Of a stretch of 64,000 bases of DNA, positions 9,401 through 18,124 are shown in pieces. The stretch comes from Lewinellaceae bacterium. GTDB lineage: Bacteria; Bacteroidota; Bacteroidia; Chitinophagales; Saprospiraceae. Both the position numbers and the translations under genes were made by a program. The notes under the pieces were generated by a model. That model saw only the letters and a program-made list of their open reading frames with translations, searched no databases and was not told the origin of the DNA. The DNA is taken from positions 62,001 through 126,000 of the forward strand of contig JADJOD010000021.1 in assembly GCA_016713985.1 (NCBI GenBank). Direction: 5' to 3'. Position 1 is the first letter of the stretch; each line of letters opens with the position of its first letter.

Positions 9401-9633
9401 ACTCCGGAGCGGACCAAGCGATTTTGAATGTCTCCCGCCGGGAGGATACGGTCTCCGTACTATTCAGCGACAATGGAACCGGTTTCGACAAAAATGCCGC
9501 CGGCAAAGGTAACGGTTTGCAAAATATCCGGACCCGCGCAGAAAAAACAGGGGGGGAAATGACTATCCGGACAGCCCCGGGGGCGGGCGCCGGTTACCAA
9601 CTGGATATAAAAATCACCCAAACGGGTAATTGA
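6490..9633 (+). CDS. Two-propeller sensor histidine kinase
   Basis: Membrane sensor kinase of 1047 residues. A signal peptide (ending near GQGQQ) leads into about 14 repeats of the type LWIGTxxGLxxF (for example FLWLGTQDGLNRF, LWIGTFGGGLCLF, RLWVSTNRGLACM), enough for two seven-bladed Reg_prop beta-propellers in the periplasm. A Y_Y_Y domain (about 720-800, ending YTFRVKAANHDGVW) and one membrane helix (about 810-830) follow. The cytoplasmic part has a HisKA_3 dimerisation domain with the phospho-acceptor His in RIARDFHDEAGNK and a HATPase_c domain with FSDNGTGF and GKGNGLQNIRTRA. There is no fused receiver or AraC domain, unlike the hybrid kinases of polysaccharide loci. The start is GTG at 6490, 27 bases after ftsY. 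The LuxR-type regulator immediately downstream is the obvious partner. Confidence 0.93.
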   Translation: MKPVFFTATFLFLVSVCGQGQQRPFRVARYLTPEQGLSQGQVNCLWKDSEGFLWLGTQDGLNRFDGYRFRQFFHESDDPASLSNNYIWQIYEDSRRDLWIGTFGGGLCLFDRVGETFQTFYPSAHSSNTVSQNAIRSFCEWPAGTLWTGTDKGLRSFDLNTRKFRAVPLILNELNNVISLFPFADKQILLGTANGLFCFNIQTEQLTPVTHSGKPVSGVSAFSRGENGQIWAGSLYGLFLVHQNPRTGFPEISRSFFSNTGHERGIPAIHSLSWMKNGILWIGTSEGLGRFHTRHPEAGYELFKHDNKDPQSLSNDLISCLLEVEPGLLWAGTREGVNCISAAPEPFFNLKSGGNAGDLCSSFVLGMVEDDAGNFWIATKGGLTRVSNFGQDPASWNTECLHPDNTPSMPADYVIRTTPAGKDALWVAFRRNGFALLKKDRKGKWFFEKIKTFDSLLGGAGMNGIYVDKQGVTWLATPGVGLIRWNPATGEHKVFSTGTDTMSLPHPYVFCLFEDSRNRFWVGTANGGLCCMDREKGVFHPFLHEPGAPASISGNMVLSIFEDSRKRLWICTANGLNLYMENGRFRRFTKKEGLPNEVIYGMLEDDEGRLWVSTNRGLACMSFRDSVLLSVRAFDVAAGLQGNEFNQHAFYRTRDGRFCFGGPNGLTIFRPSEISPYPFPPPVVLTDFQLFNQSVLVNRLSSGGSFFLEKSINSLEKIVLRHDQNFIAFEFAALGFTQPENNRYAYQMEGLDVQWVECGQRRYAGYPGLPPGEYTFRVKAANHDGVWNDTFKSLHIRVLPPWWRTWWAYILFAGAAGLMGYVFFRQRVQQIRQVEKAKTEEREQFRKRIARDFHDEAGNKITKLTLLGAVIRNRAGGDAGLQQLITQLENNIQDLRSGMRDFIWSLDPDNDNLYDTLSRLRDFANDLFEHSEICFSVEGLSENLRHISLDAGKCRHILLIFKEIANNCVRHSGADQAILNVSRREDTVSVLFSDNGTGFDKNAAGKGNGLQNIRTRAEKTGGEMTIRTAPGAGAGYQLDIKITQTGN

Positions 9634-9660
9634 ATGGAGACAACCGGGTGTGTAACTTTG
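9630..9660 (+). promoter_or_regulatory. Promoter of the LuxR-type regulator
   Basis: TTG (9630-9632), overlapping the kinase stop codon, is followed after 20 nt by TAACTTTG (9653-9660). This matches the Bacteroidota promoter pattern exactly and would give the regulator its own short-leader transcript in addition to readthrough from the kinase. Confidence 0.72.
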
Positions 9661-9679
9661 GAATTTTACCGTTTGAATT

Positions 9680-10303
9680 ATGACCATTCGTGTAGCTATC
9701 ATTGAAGACGATCGCGTCATCCGTCAATTACTGCAAATCCTGATCGACGGATCGCCGGGATTTTATTGCCGGCAAACATTTGAGGATTGCGCCTCGGGGA
9801 TTCCCGCGCTGGTGCTGGAACCGCCTGACCTGGTGTTAATGGACGTTGACCTGCCAGGCATTTCGGGTATTGAAGGTGTATTGAAAATCAAAGAGTTATT
9901 ACCCCAAACTCAAGTGGTTATGCTCACCGTACACGAAGATGACGAGACGGTGTTCCAGTCTCTTTGTGCAGGCGCTATCGGGTACCTGGTAAAGGGTCTG
10001 TCGCCGGTTCAATTGCTCGATGCCGTCCGGGAGGCATATCTCGGCGGTTCGCCAATGAGCCCCGCCATAGCCCGGAAGGTAGTGCGTTCGCTGCATACGA
10101 ACCACAACAGCCCGCTTTCGCTACGTGAAACGGAAGTGCTCAAAATGCTCTGTGAGGGTGAAAATTACCGGACCATTGCCGGGGCTTTATTCGTCAGTAC
10201 CAACACCGTAAAAGCGCATATCAAGAATATTTATGAAAAACTGCACGTCCATAACCGGGCGGAAGCCGTCGGAAAAGCGCTGAAAGACCGTTTGGTGCCA
10301 TGA
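9680..10303 (+). CDS. NarL/FixJ-family response regulator
   Basis: Response regulator of 207 residues. The receiver domain (about 1-120) has EDD at residues 9-11, the phospho-acceptor Asp in LVLMDVDLPG (about 54), the T in VVMLTVHED and the K in YLVKGLSP. A LuxR/GerE helix-turn-helix occupies about 140-205 (LSLRETEVLKMLCEG, FVSTNTVKAHIKNIYEKL). Its position 46 bases after the HisKA_3 kinase matches the usual pairing of HisKA_3 kinases with LuxR-type regulators, so a cognate system is inferred. Targets are unknown; the lipoprotein downstream has its own promoter. Confidence 0.93.
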   Translation: MTIRVAIIEDDRVIRQLLQILIDGSPGFYCRQTFEDCASGIPALVLEPPDLVLMDVDLPGISGIEGVLKIKELLPQTQVVMLTVHEDDETVFQSLCAGAIGYLVKGLSPVQLLDAVREAYLGGSPMSPAIARKVVRSLHTNHNSPLSLRETEVLKMLCEGENYRTIAGALFVSTNTVKAHIKNIYEKLHVHNRAEAVGKALKDRLVP

Positions 10304-10324
10304 CAAAACTACCCGTATGCGCGA

Positions 10325-10355
10325 TTGACCGGCGCAAATGGAAGGTATAATTTTG
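10325..10355 (+). promoter_or_regulatory. Promoter of the lipoprotein gene at 10471
   Basis: TTG (10325-10327), a 20-nt spacer and TAATTTTG (10348-10355) match the phylum promoter pattern. A leader of roughly 110 nt would precede the lipoprotein ATG and includes a small gtcgg/ccgac hairpin near 10410. Confidence 0.7.
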
Positions 10356-10470
10356 CAGGGTCAATGGTTCGGAATTCCCAACTATACATGGAAACCGCTT
10401 TAACCCCCTGCCGTCGGTTTTCCGACCGGCCTATACTGTTATTTTTTAAATAATTCAAAATCAGGATTTT

Positions 10471-11082
10471 ATGAAGACGGCTAAATTCCTCACCTTGTTT
10501 TTTGCGGTAACATTTTTTGCTGCCTGTGCCGGGGATAAAAAAGAAGGCGGCAATTCCGCATCTGCCCCACCCATCAACACACAGGAAGCCGCCGACCAGT
10601 TACAACAAGCCATGAAAGAAGCCAAACTACAACAGCCGGCAGAGCCGGTCAATTTTCGCATCCTGCAGGAATTGTTGCCGGAAAACCTCTCCGGTTTCAA
10701 CCGCATAAAGCTGGGAGGAGAAACGGCCGGCGCCATGAATATTAAAATATCAAAAGCAGAAGGCAGGTACAAGGATGGCAGTGGTCATCTTCTTCACCTG
10801 AATATTCTGGATACCGGGGGCCTCGGAATGGGTATGATGAGTGCCGCCGCCTGGTCCACGATTTCGATTGACAAGGAAGATGATAAAGGCTACGAGCGCA
10901 CCGGAACGCTGGGCAAGTACAAAAGTTATGAAAAATTCCGGAAAAATGGCTCCGACAGCGAATTGTCCATTCTGGCCGAAAACCGGTTTGTCGTCACGGC
11001 TTCCTGCAGAGGTTGTACTATGGAAATTATGCGCTCGGCAGTGCAGGCCTTGGATTTGGACAGGTTAAGCCAACTCAAATAA
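10471..11082 (+). CDS. Lipoprotein of unknown function
   Basis: A 203-residue lipoprotein. The signal peptide ends in a lipobox FFAACAGD with the lipidated Cys at about residue 19. A Lys/Gly/Ser linker and a Gln/Ala-rich helical stretch (about 33-55) come next. The globular part (about 60-195) contains LQELLPENLSGFNRIKLGG, a Gly-rich GLGMGMMSAAAW segment and a closing AENRFVVTASCRGCTMEIM. I do not recognise a named family. It has its own promoter and is followed after 50 bases by a second lipoprotein gene, so the two may be co-transcribed. Confidence 0.85.
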   Translation: MKTAKFLTLFFAVTFFAACAGDKKEGGNSASAPPINTQEAADQLQQAMKEAKLQQPAEPVNFRILQELLPENLSGFNRIKLGGETAGAMNIKISKAEGRYKDGSGHLLHLNILDTGGLGMGMMSAAAWSTISIDKEDDKGYERTGTLGKYKSYEKFRKNGSDSELSILAENRFVVTASCRGCTMEIMRSAVQALDLDRLSQLK

Positions 11083-11132
11083 TCAGCAAATCCGAATAAA
11101 TTATTTCAAAAACTAAACTTAACATTTTGACA

Positions 11133-11615
11133 ATGAAGCAAATATCTCTTTTCCTCATTTTGTTCACCTGCATCACCGGAAGTGGGTGCGGGAAAGATGA
11201 ACCGTCTAATACTGATGCCGGCAGCGGTACGATCACCGCCAAAGTGAATGGCCAAAACTGGTCCAGCAAAAATACCGCGGACGGCGCTATTTATGGAGAG
11301 TCGCAGGGTGCACACCTCATAACAGGTCAGGCAGACGACGGCTCGTATATTTCCCTCTCGCTGCCGGTGGCTATTTCTTCCGGGCAAACATATTCCGCAG
11401 CCGACGGATCGTTGTCCGCACAATACAAACCCACCCTTTCCGGCACGATCAGTTATATTGCTGTAGGCGGTTTGGGCAGCGGATCCGTTACCTTTTCCGA
11501 ATTCAGCGACAAAAAAGTAAAAGGCACTTTCCGATTTACGGGTGTTTTGGTTGATCAAAACGGCATTCAGGAGGAACTGCAAATTGAAAACGGGGCGTTC
11601 GATTTCAATTTGTAG
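11133..11615 (+). CDS. Small lipoprotein with beta-rich domain
   Basis: About 160 residues. The lipobox is TGSGCGKDE. The mature part begins with a short linker and then ITAKVNGQNWSSKN, an opening seen in many small Bacteroidota lipoproteins that fold as a beta-sandwich (DUF6252-like; this assignment is from memory and unverified). The rest alternates Gly/Ser-rich turns with beta strands and ends EELQIENGAFDFNL. I use the ATG at 11133; a TTG two codons earlier would add nothing typical. No enzymatic motif is visible. Confidence 0.8.
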   Translation: MKQISLFLILFTCITGSGCGKDEPSNTDAGSGTITAKVNGQNWSSKNTADGAIYGESQGAHLITGQADDGSYISLSLPVAISSGQTYSAADGSLSAQYKPTLSGTISYIAVGGLGSGSVTFSEFSDKKVKGTFRFTGVLVDQNGIQEELQIENGAFDFNL

Positions 11616-11692
11616 GAGTTGAGTGCCGGGCGGAAACCTGTTACAAAGGAAATACGCCGGTTTGCTTTTTATCTTTCGGCCTAAAACTACAA

Positions 11693-13039
11693 ATGTGTTT
11701 TATACTTCGTTTGTACCTGCCGGGTATACTTCCGCTGACAGCTGCTGCCCTGCTGCTGTCAGCGTGTTTTACTTCCCGTGTTCAGAAACGCCGGCCCGGC
11801 AGGGAGGTTCAGCAGGAAATAATAAAATCGCCCGTTTTCAGCCGCTCCTTCACCGGTTTTACCCTGCTTGACCCGGAGACCGGCAAGACATTGGCCGACG
11901 TAAATGGCGATAAATATTTTACACCGGCTTCAAACGTGAAAATCCTGACGCTGGCAACCTGCCTGCAGGTGCTGGGGGATTCGGTGCCGGCGTTCCAATT
12001 TGAATACCGGGGGGATTCCTTGTTTTTCAGGGAAACCGGCGATCCAACTTTTTTAAATTCCAGGTTTAATTTTTGGCAAAAAGGTTTTGAATTGCTTCGC
12101 AATGCGCCCGCCAAAAGGATTTATCGATTGAACAGACCACAAATAGAGCCTTTTGGGCCCGGCTGGGCCTGGGAAGATTACGAATTTGAATTTTCAGCGC
12201 GGCGGAAAAACTTCCCCGTTTATGGCGGATTGGTAAAAATAAAAGCGGTCGGGCCTGATTCGTTAACATTGGAACCTCCGTTTTTCAGGAAATACCTGCA
12301 CAAAAATTCAACCCTGGATTCGGGCCGGATGGAGGTGAGGCAAGACGAAATGAGGATTTTTTATGCTGCAAAAACACGCTTTGATCAGGATTATCAGCGT
12401 TTTGTATCAATCAACTGGACATCGAATGCCGTTGAAGACATTTTATGGGATACCCTGAACAGAGAGATACTCAGCGGCCATAATATGCCCATGCCGAATC
12501 ATTGGCGCACCTTGTATTCCACCCCCCTCGACACCGTTCTCCGGCGCATAATGTATCAAAGCGACAATTTTATCGCCGAACAAATGCTGCTGGTGTGCGC
12601 CGTACAAAAATTCGATACGCTGGAACAAAGCCGCATGATCCAATGGATGCTCGACAGCGTACTGATCAATCTGCCCCAACGGCCCCGCTGGGTGGATGGC
12701 TCCGGCTTGTCGCGGTATAACCTGGCCTCGCCGCGCGATTTTTCCACGACCCTGCTCAAACTCTGGCAAGAACAACCCCGGGAATACCTGCTATCTCTGT
12801 TCCCGGCGGGGGGCATGAACGGCACGGTGGCGGGTTGGTACAAAGGCCCGGACAACAAACCTTTTGTTTTTGCCAAAAGCGGCAGCATGAGCGGGGTGCA
12901 ATGCCTGAGCGGCTACATAGTGACAAAACGCGGCAAGGTGCTGATTTTCAGTTTTATGCACAATAATTTTGTGGGCAGCGGCAAACCTTGGAAAGAAGAA
13001 ATGGGGCGTATTTTGGAAAAAATCAGGAGCCGGTACTGA
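11693..13039 (+). CDS. dacB: D-alanyl-D-alanine carboxypeptidase/endopeptidase, PBP4 type, lipoprotein
   Basis: Low-molecular-mass penicillin-binding protein of peptidase family S13, which trims or hydrolyses D-Ala cross-links of peptidoglycan in the periplasm. The 448-residue protein has the three active-site motifs in order: SxxK in TPASNVKILT (about residue 79), SxN in YQSDNFIAEQML (about 289) and KSG in FAKSGSMSGV (about 395, in place of KTG). The signal sequence ends in a plausible lipobox LLLSACFTS, so the protein should be anchored. The segment between motifs 1 and 2 is shorter than the large insertion of E. coli DacB. It ends three bases before the convergent T9SS protein gene. Confidence 0.92.
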   Translation: MCFILRLYLPGILPLTAAALLLSACFTSRVQKRRPGREVQQEIIKSPVFSRSFTGFTLLDPETGKTLADVNGDKYFTPASNVKILTLATCLQVLGDSVPAFQFEYRGDSLFFRETGDPTFLNSRFNFWQKGFELLRNAPAKRIYRLNRPQIEPFGPGWAWEDYEFEFSARRKNFPVYGGLVKIKAVGPDSLTLEPPFFRKYLHKNSTLDSGRMEVRQDEMRIFYAAKTRFDQDYQRFVSINWTSNAVEDILWDTLNREILSGHNMPMPNHWRTLYSTPLDTVLRRIMYQSDNFIAEQMLLVCAVQKFDTLEQSRMIQWMLDSVLINLPQRPRWVDGSGLSRYNLASPRDFSTTLLKLWQEQPREYLLSLFPAGGMNGTVAGWYKGPDNKPFVFAKSGSMSGVQCLSGYIVTKRGKVLIFSFMHNNFVGSGKPWKEEMGRILEKIRSRY

Positions 13040-13042
13040 TTT

Positions 13043-15478
13043 TTATCGAAGGACCAGGACATCGCCGGAAATCCAGGATTCCCGGCCGCGTTGTTGAATA
13101 CGAGCCACCCAGCCGTATACACCAGTCTGGGCTGAACGCCCATGAACCCGCCCGTCCCAGGAAGCCGGCGTTTCGTTTTTCCGGGAAACCAGCAGGTTGC
13201 CCCAACGGTCGAATACCTGGAACATCAATATGTCGAGGCCTTCGCCGGAAATCTCAAACAGGTCATTTTCACCATCACCATTTGGGGAAAAAACGTTGGG
13301 TGCAAAATAAAAAAAGCCATCCCGGCACTCCACCCTTCGCACATAAACCGAATCGCTGAAACGGCAGTTTTGAAAATTAATCACGCGGTGCACCCAACCG
13401 GTATCTTCAAAAACATACTGCGAATAACCGGACTCCCCGTTCCAGTATATTTCTCCGGCCAGGCTTTCACCAACGGAAAAGGTAATAGGCTCATTGTTGC
13501 AAACTAAGGTGTCGGCCGGCAGTGCCGGAGGTGTTGGAAACGGCCGGACGGCAATAAAGTCCGAGCCGGAGCAATTGCCCCGAAAAGCCGTGACCGCGTA
13601 ATAACCCTGTTCGGTTACCGGGCGGATTGCGCCGGTAAAACCGTCGTTCCAAATATAACTTTCGGCCCCAGGCGTGGACGCATCGAGCCACATGGTATCT
13701 ACACCACAGATGGTTGTATCGACAGGAAGTATAACAGACAGGTTTTCAAGAATTTGTATGTTGATTGTATCACTTGTGCTGCAATTTCCAGTGCTGGCAG
13801 TCACCACATATGTCCCCGTTTCCGTTGCGCTGCGCCCGGGCCCGGAAATGCCGTCACTCCAACTATAATCGGAAGCGCCCGGTGTGGCGGCGTTTAATAC
13901 CACCAATGCGCCTGCACCGCAAAGTGTTGTGTCTTTGCCGAGGTCGACAGGCGCCGGACCGTTCTTGACGTAGACGGGGGCCGAAAAACTGTCCCGGCAA
14001 AAACCGGTATCGGTGATGAGGCTTACGGTTGCGGGTCCCGGTGTGTTGAATTGAATACCGGATACGGCGTCCAATCCGGACAAAAAGCCGGGTGTGGCTC
14101 CGGGAAAGGCCCAGGCGTATTTATCGGCGGTGCCGGGACCCTCGGCACTTACTGAAAATGACGCATAAACACATACGGTATCGGGTGTTACCGAAATTCC
14201 GGTCACTGGTATTTCATTGCCGCAATAATCGTGGACGGTGGTGGTGAAGGGCAGGTAATCGGAATTCGCGGGAAAGGGTGGGGGCCTGTTTTCCACCTGC
14301 CAGGCGAAGTCATTGGGAGAATCCGTAATGTCGAAAAGCGGGATATCTACGGTGTTTGCGGGGCAGCCGGCGCAAACACCCTGGGCATCCGTTTTTAAAA
14401 AAAGATGTCCGCCCGCCCGGTAGCGGAGGCAGGCGATGCCGCCGTCGTTGGTAACAATCCCGGCAGAAATACCGTAGTTCCGGCAGAGGTCATATCGCGT
14501 CGCCCATTTGAAATTGCCTTCGGGCGACATACAAATCATATCTGCTACGGGTTGTTCTTTGGGCGTTTCATAGTTAAATATCAGTAAATCGCCTGAAGGA
14601 GAGGTGATTAGTCCCGGCAACCAGTTGAGTGCATTGGGCACCTGGAGGCGTCGCGCCCAGTGAATATCGCCGTTGGAATCCATTCGGAGTAAACAAGTCG
14701 ATTGCGGCAGGGGGCCGGCTTCTGTGGCGGTAAAAACCCAACCTCCGTCGGGAAGTTCGGCAAACGCCTTGAACAGGAGGTGATTATAACGTTTGCTCCA
14801 CAAGATTTCCCCTTCAGCGGAGACCCGCAGCACAAATCCATAAGAGCTGGCCAGTTGGCCGTTTCCGCAAATCAAAAACGAGCCGTCCTGCAGTCGCTGA
14901 AGGGTTCTGGGGTAATTGACCCCTGTGTTAAAAAACGCTTTGCTCCAGATTGTGGCGCCATCCGGGGCAACCTTTCCCAGAATAATACGGCTGGGTTGTC
15001 CGCTGCCCGGTGCGCTGAACCGGGCCGAAAGGGCGTAACAATTGCCGGCAGGATCGCTGCTCAGGCGGTTGTGCGCCCAATGCAGCACCTCTCCGTAATG
15101 CACCGGGGTTTGCCAGACCGGCAGCCCATCGGGAGAAAGTTTGGCGAGGATAAGATAATCGTCGAGGGCTGTTTTGTCGTTATTCCGGTCATAAAGAGCC
15201 CAAACACCGCCATCGGGTGTTTTTTCCAGGTCATAAACAAAACGTGTGGCGGCGGTATCGCCTTTTTGAAGCGTATAACCGCCGAGCCATTGGCCGTCGG
15301 GCCCCAGCCGGATAATTTTGCCCAGGTAAGTGCCCAGCCAGAAAGTGCCGTCGGACGTTTGTTCAAGGCAAAAAAGCCCGTTAAGGTCGTCTAACTGTTT
15401 TTGAAAAGTAATCTGCCCCTCGGCGCGCGCCACAAACAGCAGACCTGTCAAACAAAGGATAATTGATTTCCAGCACAT
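13043..15478 (-). CDS. Secreted protein with T9SS type B sorting domain
   Basis: About 811 residues, predicted to be exported by Sec and then by the type IX system. A signal peptide (MCWKSIILCLTGLLFVARA) leads into a beta-propeller-like region (about 20-430) with repeated DGxxW/xGxxL strands resembling delta-60 or Kelch repeats. A PKD-like domain with YAWAFPGATPG follows, then two Ig-like repeats opening DTTLCGAG and DTTICGVD, and a C-terminal gliding-motility/T9SS type B domain (NVFSPNGDGENDLF, FDRWGNLLVS, GVYGWVARIQ). I chose the ATG at 15478 because it starts a clean signal peptide; the in-frame extension to 15571 does not. No catalytic motif is visible, so a surface or adhesive role is inferred. 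It diverges from the beta-helix gene at 15636. Confidence 0.88.
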   Translation of the reverse strand: MCWKSIILCLTGLLFVARAEGQITFQKQLDDLNGLFCLEQTSDGTFWLGTYLGKIIRLGPDGQWLGGYTLQKGDTAATRFVYDLEKTPDGGVWALYDRNNDKTALDDYLILAKLSPDGLPVWQTPVHYGEVLHWAHNRLSSDPAGNCYALSARFSAPGSGQPSRIILGKVAPDGATIWSKAFFNTGVNYPRTLQRLQDGSFLICGNGQLASSYGFVLRVSAEGEILWSKRYNHLLFKAFAELPDGGWVFTATEAGPLPQSTCLLRMDSNGDIHWARRLQVPNALNWLPGLITSPSGDLLIFNYETPKEQPVADMICMSPEGNFKWATRYDLCRNYGISAGIVTNDGGIACLRYRAGGHLFLKTDAQGVCAGCPANTVDIPLFDITDSPNDFAWQVENRPPPFPANSDYLPFTTTVHDYCGNEIPVTGISVTPDTVCVYASFSVSAEGPGTADKYAWAFPGATPGFLSGLDAVSGIQFNTPGPATVSLITDTGFCRDSFSAPVYVKNGPAPVDLGKDTTLCGAGALVVLNAATPGASDYSWSDGISGPGRSATETGTYVVTASTGNCSTSDTINIQILENLSVILPVDTTICGVDTMWLDASTPGAESYIWNDGFTGAIRPVTEQGYYAVTAFRGNCSGSDFIAVRPFPTPPALPADTLVCNNEPITFSVGESLAGEIYWNGESGYSQYVFEDTGWVHRVINFQNCRFSDSVYVRRVECRDGFFYFAPNVFSPNGDGENDLFEISGEGLDILMFQVFDRWGNLLVSRKNETPASWDGRVHGRSAQTGVYGWVARIQQRGRESWISGDVLVLR

Positions 15479-15635
15479 TTTACAAATGTTTTGACCTTTC
15501 CGGTGGTGGTAGAATCGACGATTTTGGGCAAATAAACACTTTACCGGCATTTTTGTCGGTAATCGGTACAACCGAAATTTTCTTTTTTCGACATTTGGGC
15601 AAGTTTCTATTCACATTTTTACAAAGCTCTTTCTC

Positions 15636-18049
15636 ATGAAGCAATTTTTCCAACTATTTCTGCTTTTTTTAACCCTGACGGCGGCTTCTGTTGCTTCCGC
15701 GCAAACGATTTACGTCAAATCGAATGCATCGGGCGCCAATAACGGCAGTTCCTGGGCAGATGCCTTTACCAGCCTCGACGCCGCTCTCGCTGCGGCAGTA
15801 CCCGGAAACCAGATTTGGGTCGCCGCCGGAACGTACAAACCCGCCAACCCGTAACCCGCCAACAGCTTTGTTGTGCAGTCGGGCGTGGAATTGTACGGCG
15901 GTTTTGCCGGTACGGAAACAACCATTAACCAGCGAAATTACGAAACAAATGTCACCATTTTGAGCGGCGACATTTCCGGGAACGATATTGCCGGCGATTT
16001 TACCCAAAACCGCACGGATAACGTGTTGCACGTTGTAAATGTGCAGAACGGAAATCCCGCCAATCGTTCGGTGGTCGACGGTTTTCGGATTATCGGCGGC
16101 AATACCAGCAACAACGCCAACGACCCCGACCTGAACCAGCGCGGCGGCGGCATCCTTGCCCAGGCCAAACTGACCGTACGCAACTGTTACTTTACCAACA
16201 ACTTCGGACGTGCGGGCGGCTGCATCGCGGCCCTCGCCAGTGCCGGCTCAGGCCTGATCGCATACAACTGCATTTTTGACGGGAACTATTCCACCAGCCA
16301 GTCGGCAGGTATCCATTTGCGCCAGGTTACATCGGCCGACATCAATCACTGCATTTTCCGCAACAACCTGACCAACCGCGGCTGTCTTTATCCGGAAACC
16401 TCCACCAACGTAACCATCGACAGCTGTTTGTTTGAATATAATGAAGCCGGCGCGAGCCAGTTCGGCGCGGCCATGTTTACCTGGCAGTCGAATTTTACAC
16501 TTTCCAACAGTATCATCAAACACAATTCAGCAACCAATGCTGCCGGTATGTACAATGACGGCCGGGAAAAAATCAGTTCTTTTGTAATAGACAATTGCCT
16601 GTTTGACAGCAATACCGTGTCGAGTTACGGAGGTACCTGCATGTACAACTGGATTACCAATTTTGAAGCAAAAAATTCGACGTTTTCAAACAACTACGCG
16701 CCGACTTCCGGCTCGGCTATGTTGAACATCGCTTCGGTTGCCAATATCCACGACTGCCTTTTTGAAAACGGCATCGCCGGCCCCGACGGAGGTGCGGGTT
16801 TTGGCGGCGCCATAGCAAATTACAACGCAGGCGGCGATGTAACCATTGAAGATTGTGTGTTTAAAAACAACAAGGCCCGGCGAAGCGGCGGGGCTGTTAC
16901 GGTAGGTTTTACCTCTTCCACAACGTTTATCAACTGCCAGTTTGATAAAAACACGGCACAATTCGGCGGCGCTATATTTAACCAGAACGACAGCACGGCT
17001 ATGTCGATCGACGGCTGTACGTTTAATGAAAACGGCGCCGAAAACAACGGCGGCGCGATCAATATTTCTTCCGGGATCAACGCTTCCATAAAAAATTCGC
17101 TCTTTTTCAGCAACTCCGCAGATTTTGGCGGCGCAATTGAAATAACGGAAGACAGCCTCAACCTGGCCGTATTGACGATCGAAAACACCGTTTTTCGGGA
17201 TAATTTCTGCCTGACGCAGGCCGGCGCCATCAACCTTGGCAATGCCGACCTCAACCTGAGCAATTGCCTGTTTGCGTCCAACCTCAACCTCGGCACGGGC
17301 GCAGGCGGCGCTATCTCGAACAACGCTTCCAACACCTTTAATGCCTCGGGTAATGCGCCGGTGAGCAATACGTCCTCCATCGACGCGGTCAACTGCACCT
17401 TTGCCGCAAACTACAGCGTACTGGGCGCAGCAGTTGCGCAATTTGAAAACGCAGGTGAGGCGACAATGACGCTTCAAAACTCGATTTTTACGTCGGAAGT
17501 GGACAACTATGCCATCGAAGACGGCGATCCTTCCGTGACCTCCACGGGTGGCAACCTCAGCAATGACGCCTCATTGACACCCTACCTGACGGGGATGAAC
17601 GACATTAACGAAGCCGATCCCCTGTTTGTTGATGTGCTTGCATACGACTTTCACGTGCCTGTGAACAGCCCGGCCATCGACAGGGGTATCGCCTCCGGAG
17701 CGCCCGCAACCGATATTGACGGTAACCCGCGGATCAACGAACCGGACGCCGGTTGTTATGAAAACCAGGAGGTGCTCGGCATTTTGACGCACCCCTTGCA
17801 CAACCCATGCAGTTAACCCCCAATCCTGCCGTTGATTATGTACAACTGAACATACAAGACGGCTGGAACGGCGCCGTAAAAGTTGATATTGTGACCGTTA
17901 CAGGAGCCGTTGTCCGCACGCTCCAAATCGAAAAATCCACCTCCGACTGGTCTTATCGCTTAGACGTTAAAGATTTGCCGGTTGGTACGTACATCGCCAA
18001 AGCGCGGGTGGGCAACTCGCTCTACTTAGGCAAACTGGTGAAGCACTAA
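15636..18049 (+). pseudogene. Disrupted T9SS beta-helix protein (stop codon plus frameshift)
   Basis: Three consecutive ORFs read as one gene of about 800 residues: signal peptide and N-terminus (15636-15854), a long right-handed parallel beta-helix with many NCxFxxN-type coils and a choice-of-anchor Q-like end (15855-17816), and a T9SS type A tail containing LTPNPAVDYVQLN (to 18049). Lesion 1 is an in-frame TAA at 15852-15854, inside a 15-nt insertion flanked by the direct repeat cccgccaac; removing 15 nt restores TYKPANSFVVQSGV. Lesion 2 is near 17781-17785, where one T added to a TTTT run restores LGIFDAPLAQPMQL and joins the sorting domain in frame. Either could be a sequence error, since everything around them is intact. 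The family is secreted and often adhesive or polysaccharide-related; no catalytic residues can be assigned. Confidence 0.8.
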
Positions 18050-18061
18050 TGGCTGAATAAA

Positions 18062-18124
18062 TTGATAAGGGTTGATAAGGGTTGATAAATAACCCGCTTA
18101 TCAACCCTTATCAACCCTTATCAA
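18062..18124. repeat. Perfect 27-bp palindrome of 10-mers between convergent genes
   Basis: Bases 18062-18088 (units of ttgataaggg) are the exact reverse complement of 18098-18124, around a 9-nt loop. The element fills almost the whole gap between the beta-helix gene (ends 18049) and the DUF4440 gene (stop at 18121-18123), and its right arm overlaps that stop codon. It could block transcription from both sides, although there is no T-tract. Confidence 0.93.

Noticed and set aside
10400..10425. Terminator after the LuxR-type regulator
   Set aside because: Only a 5-bp gtcgg/ccgac stem with no T-run; it lies in the leader of the next gene.
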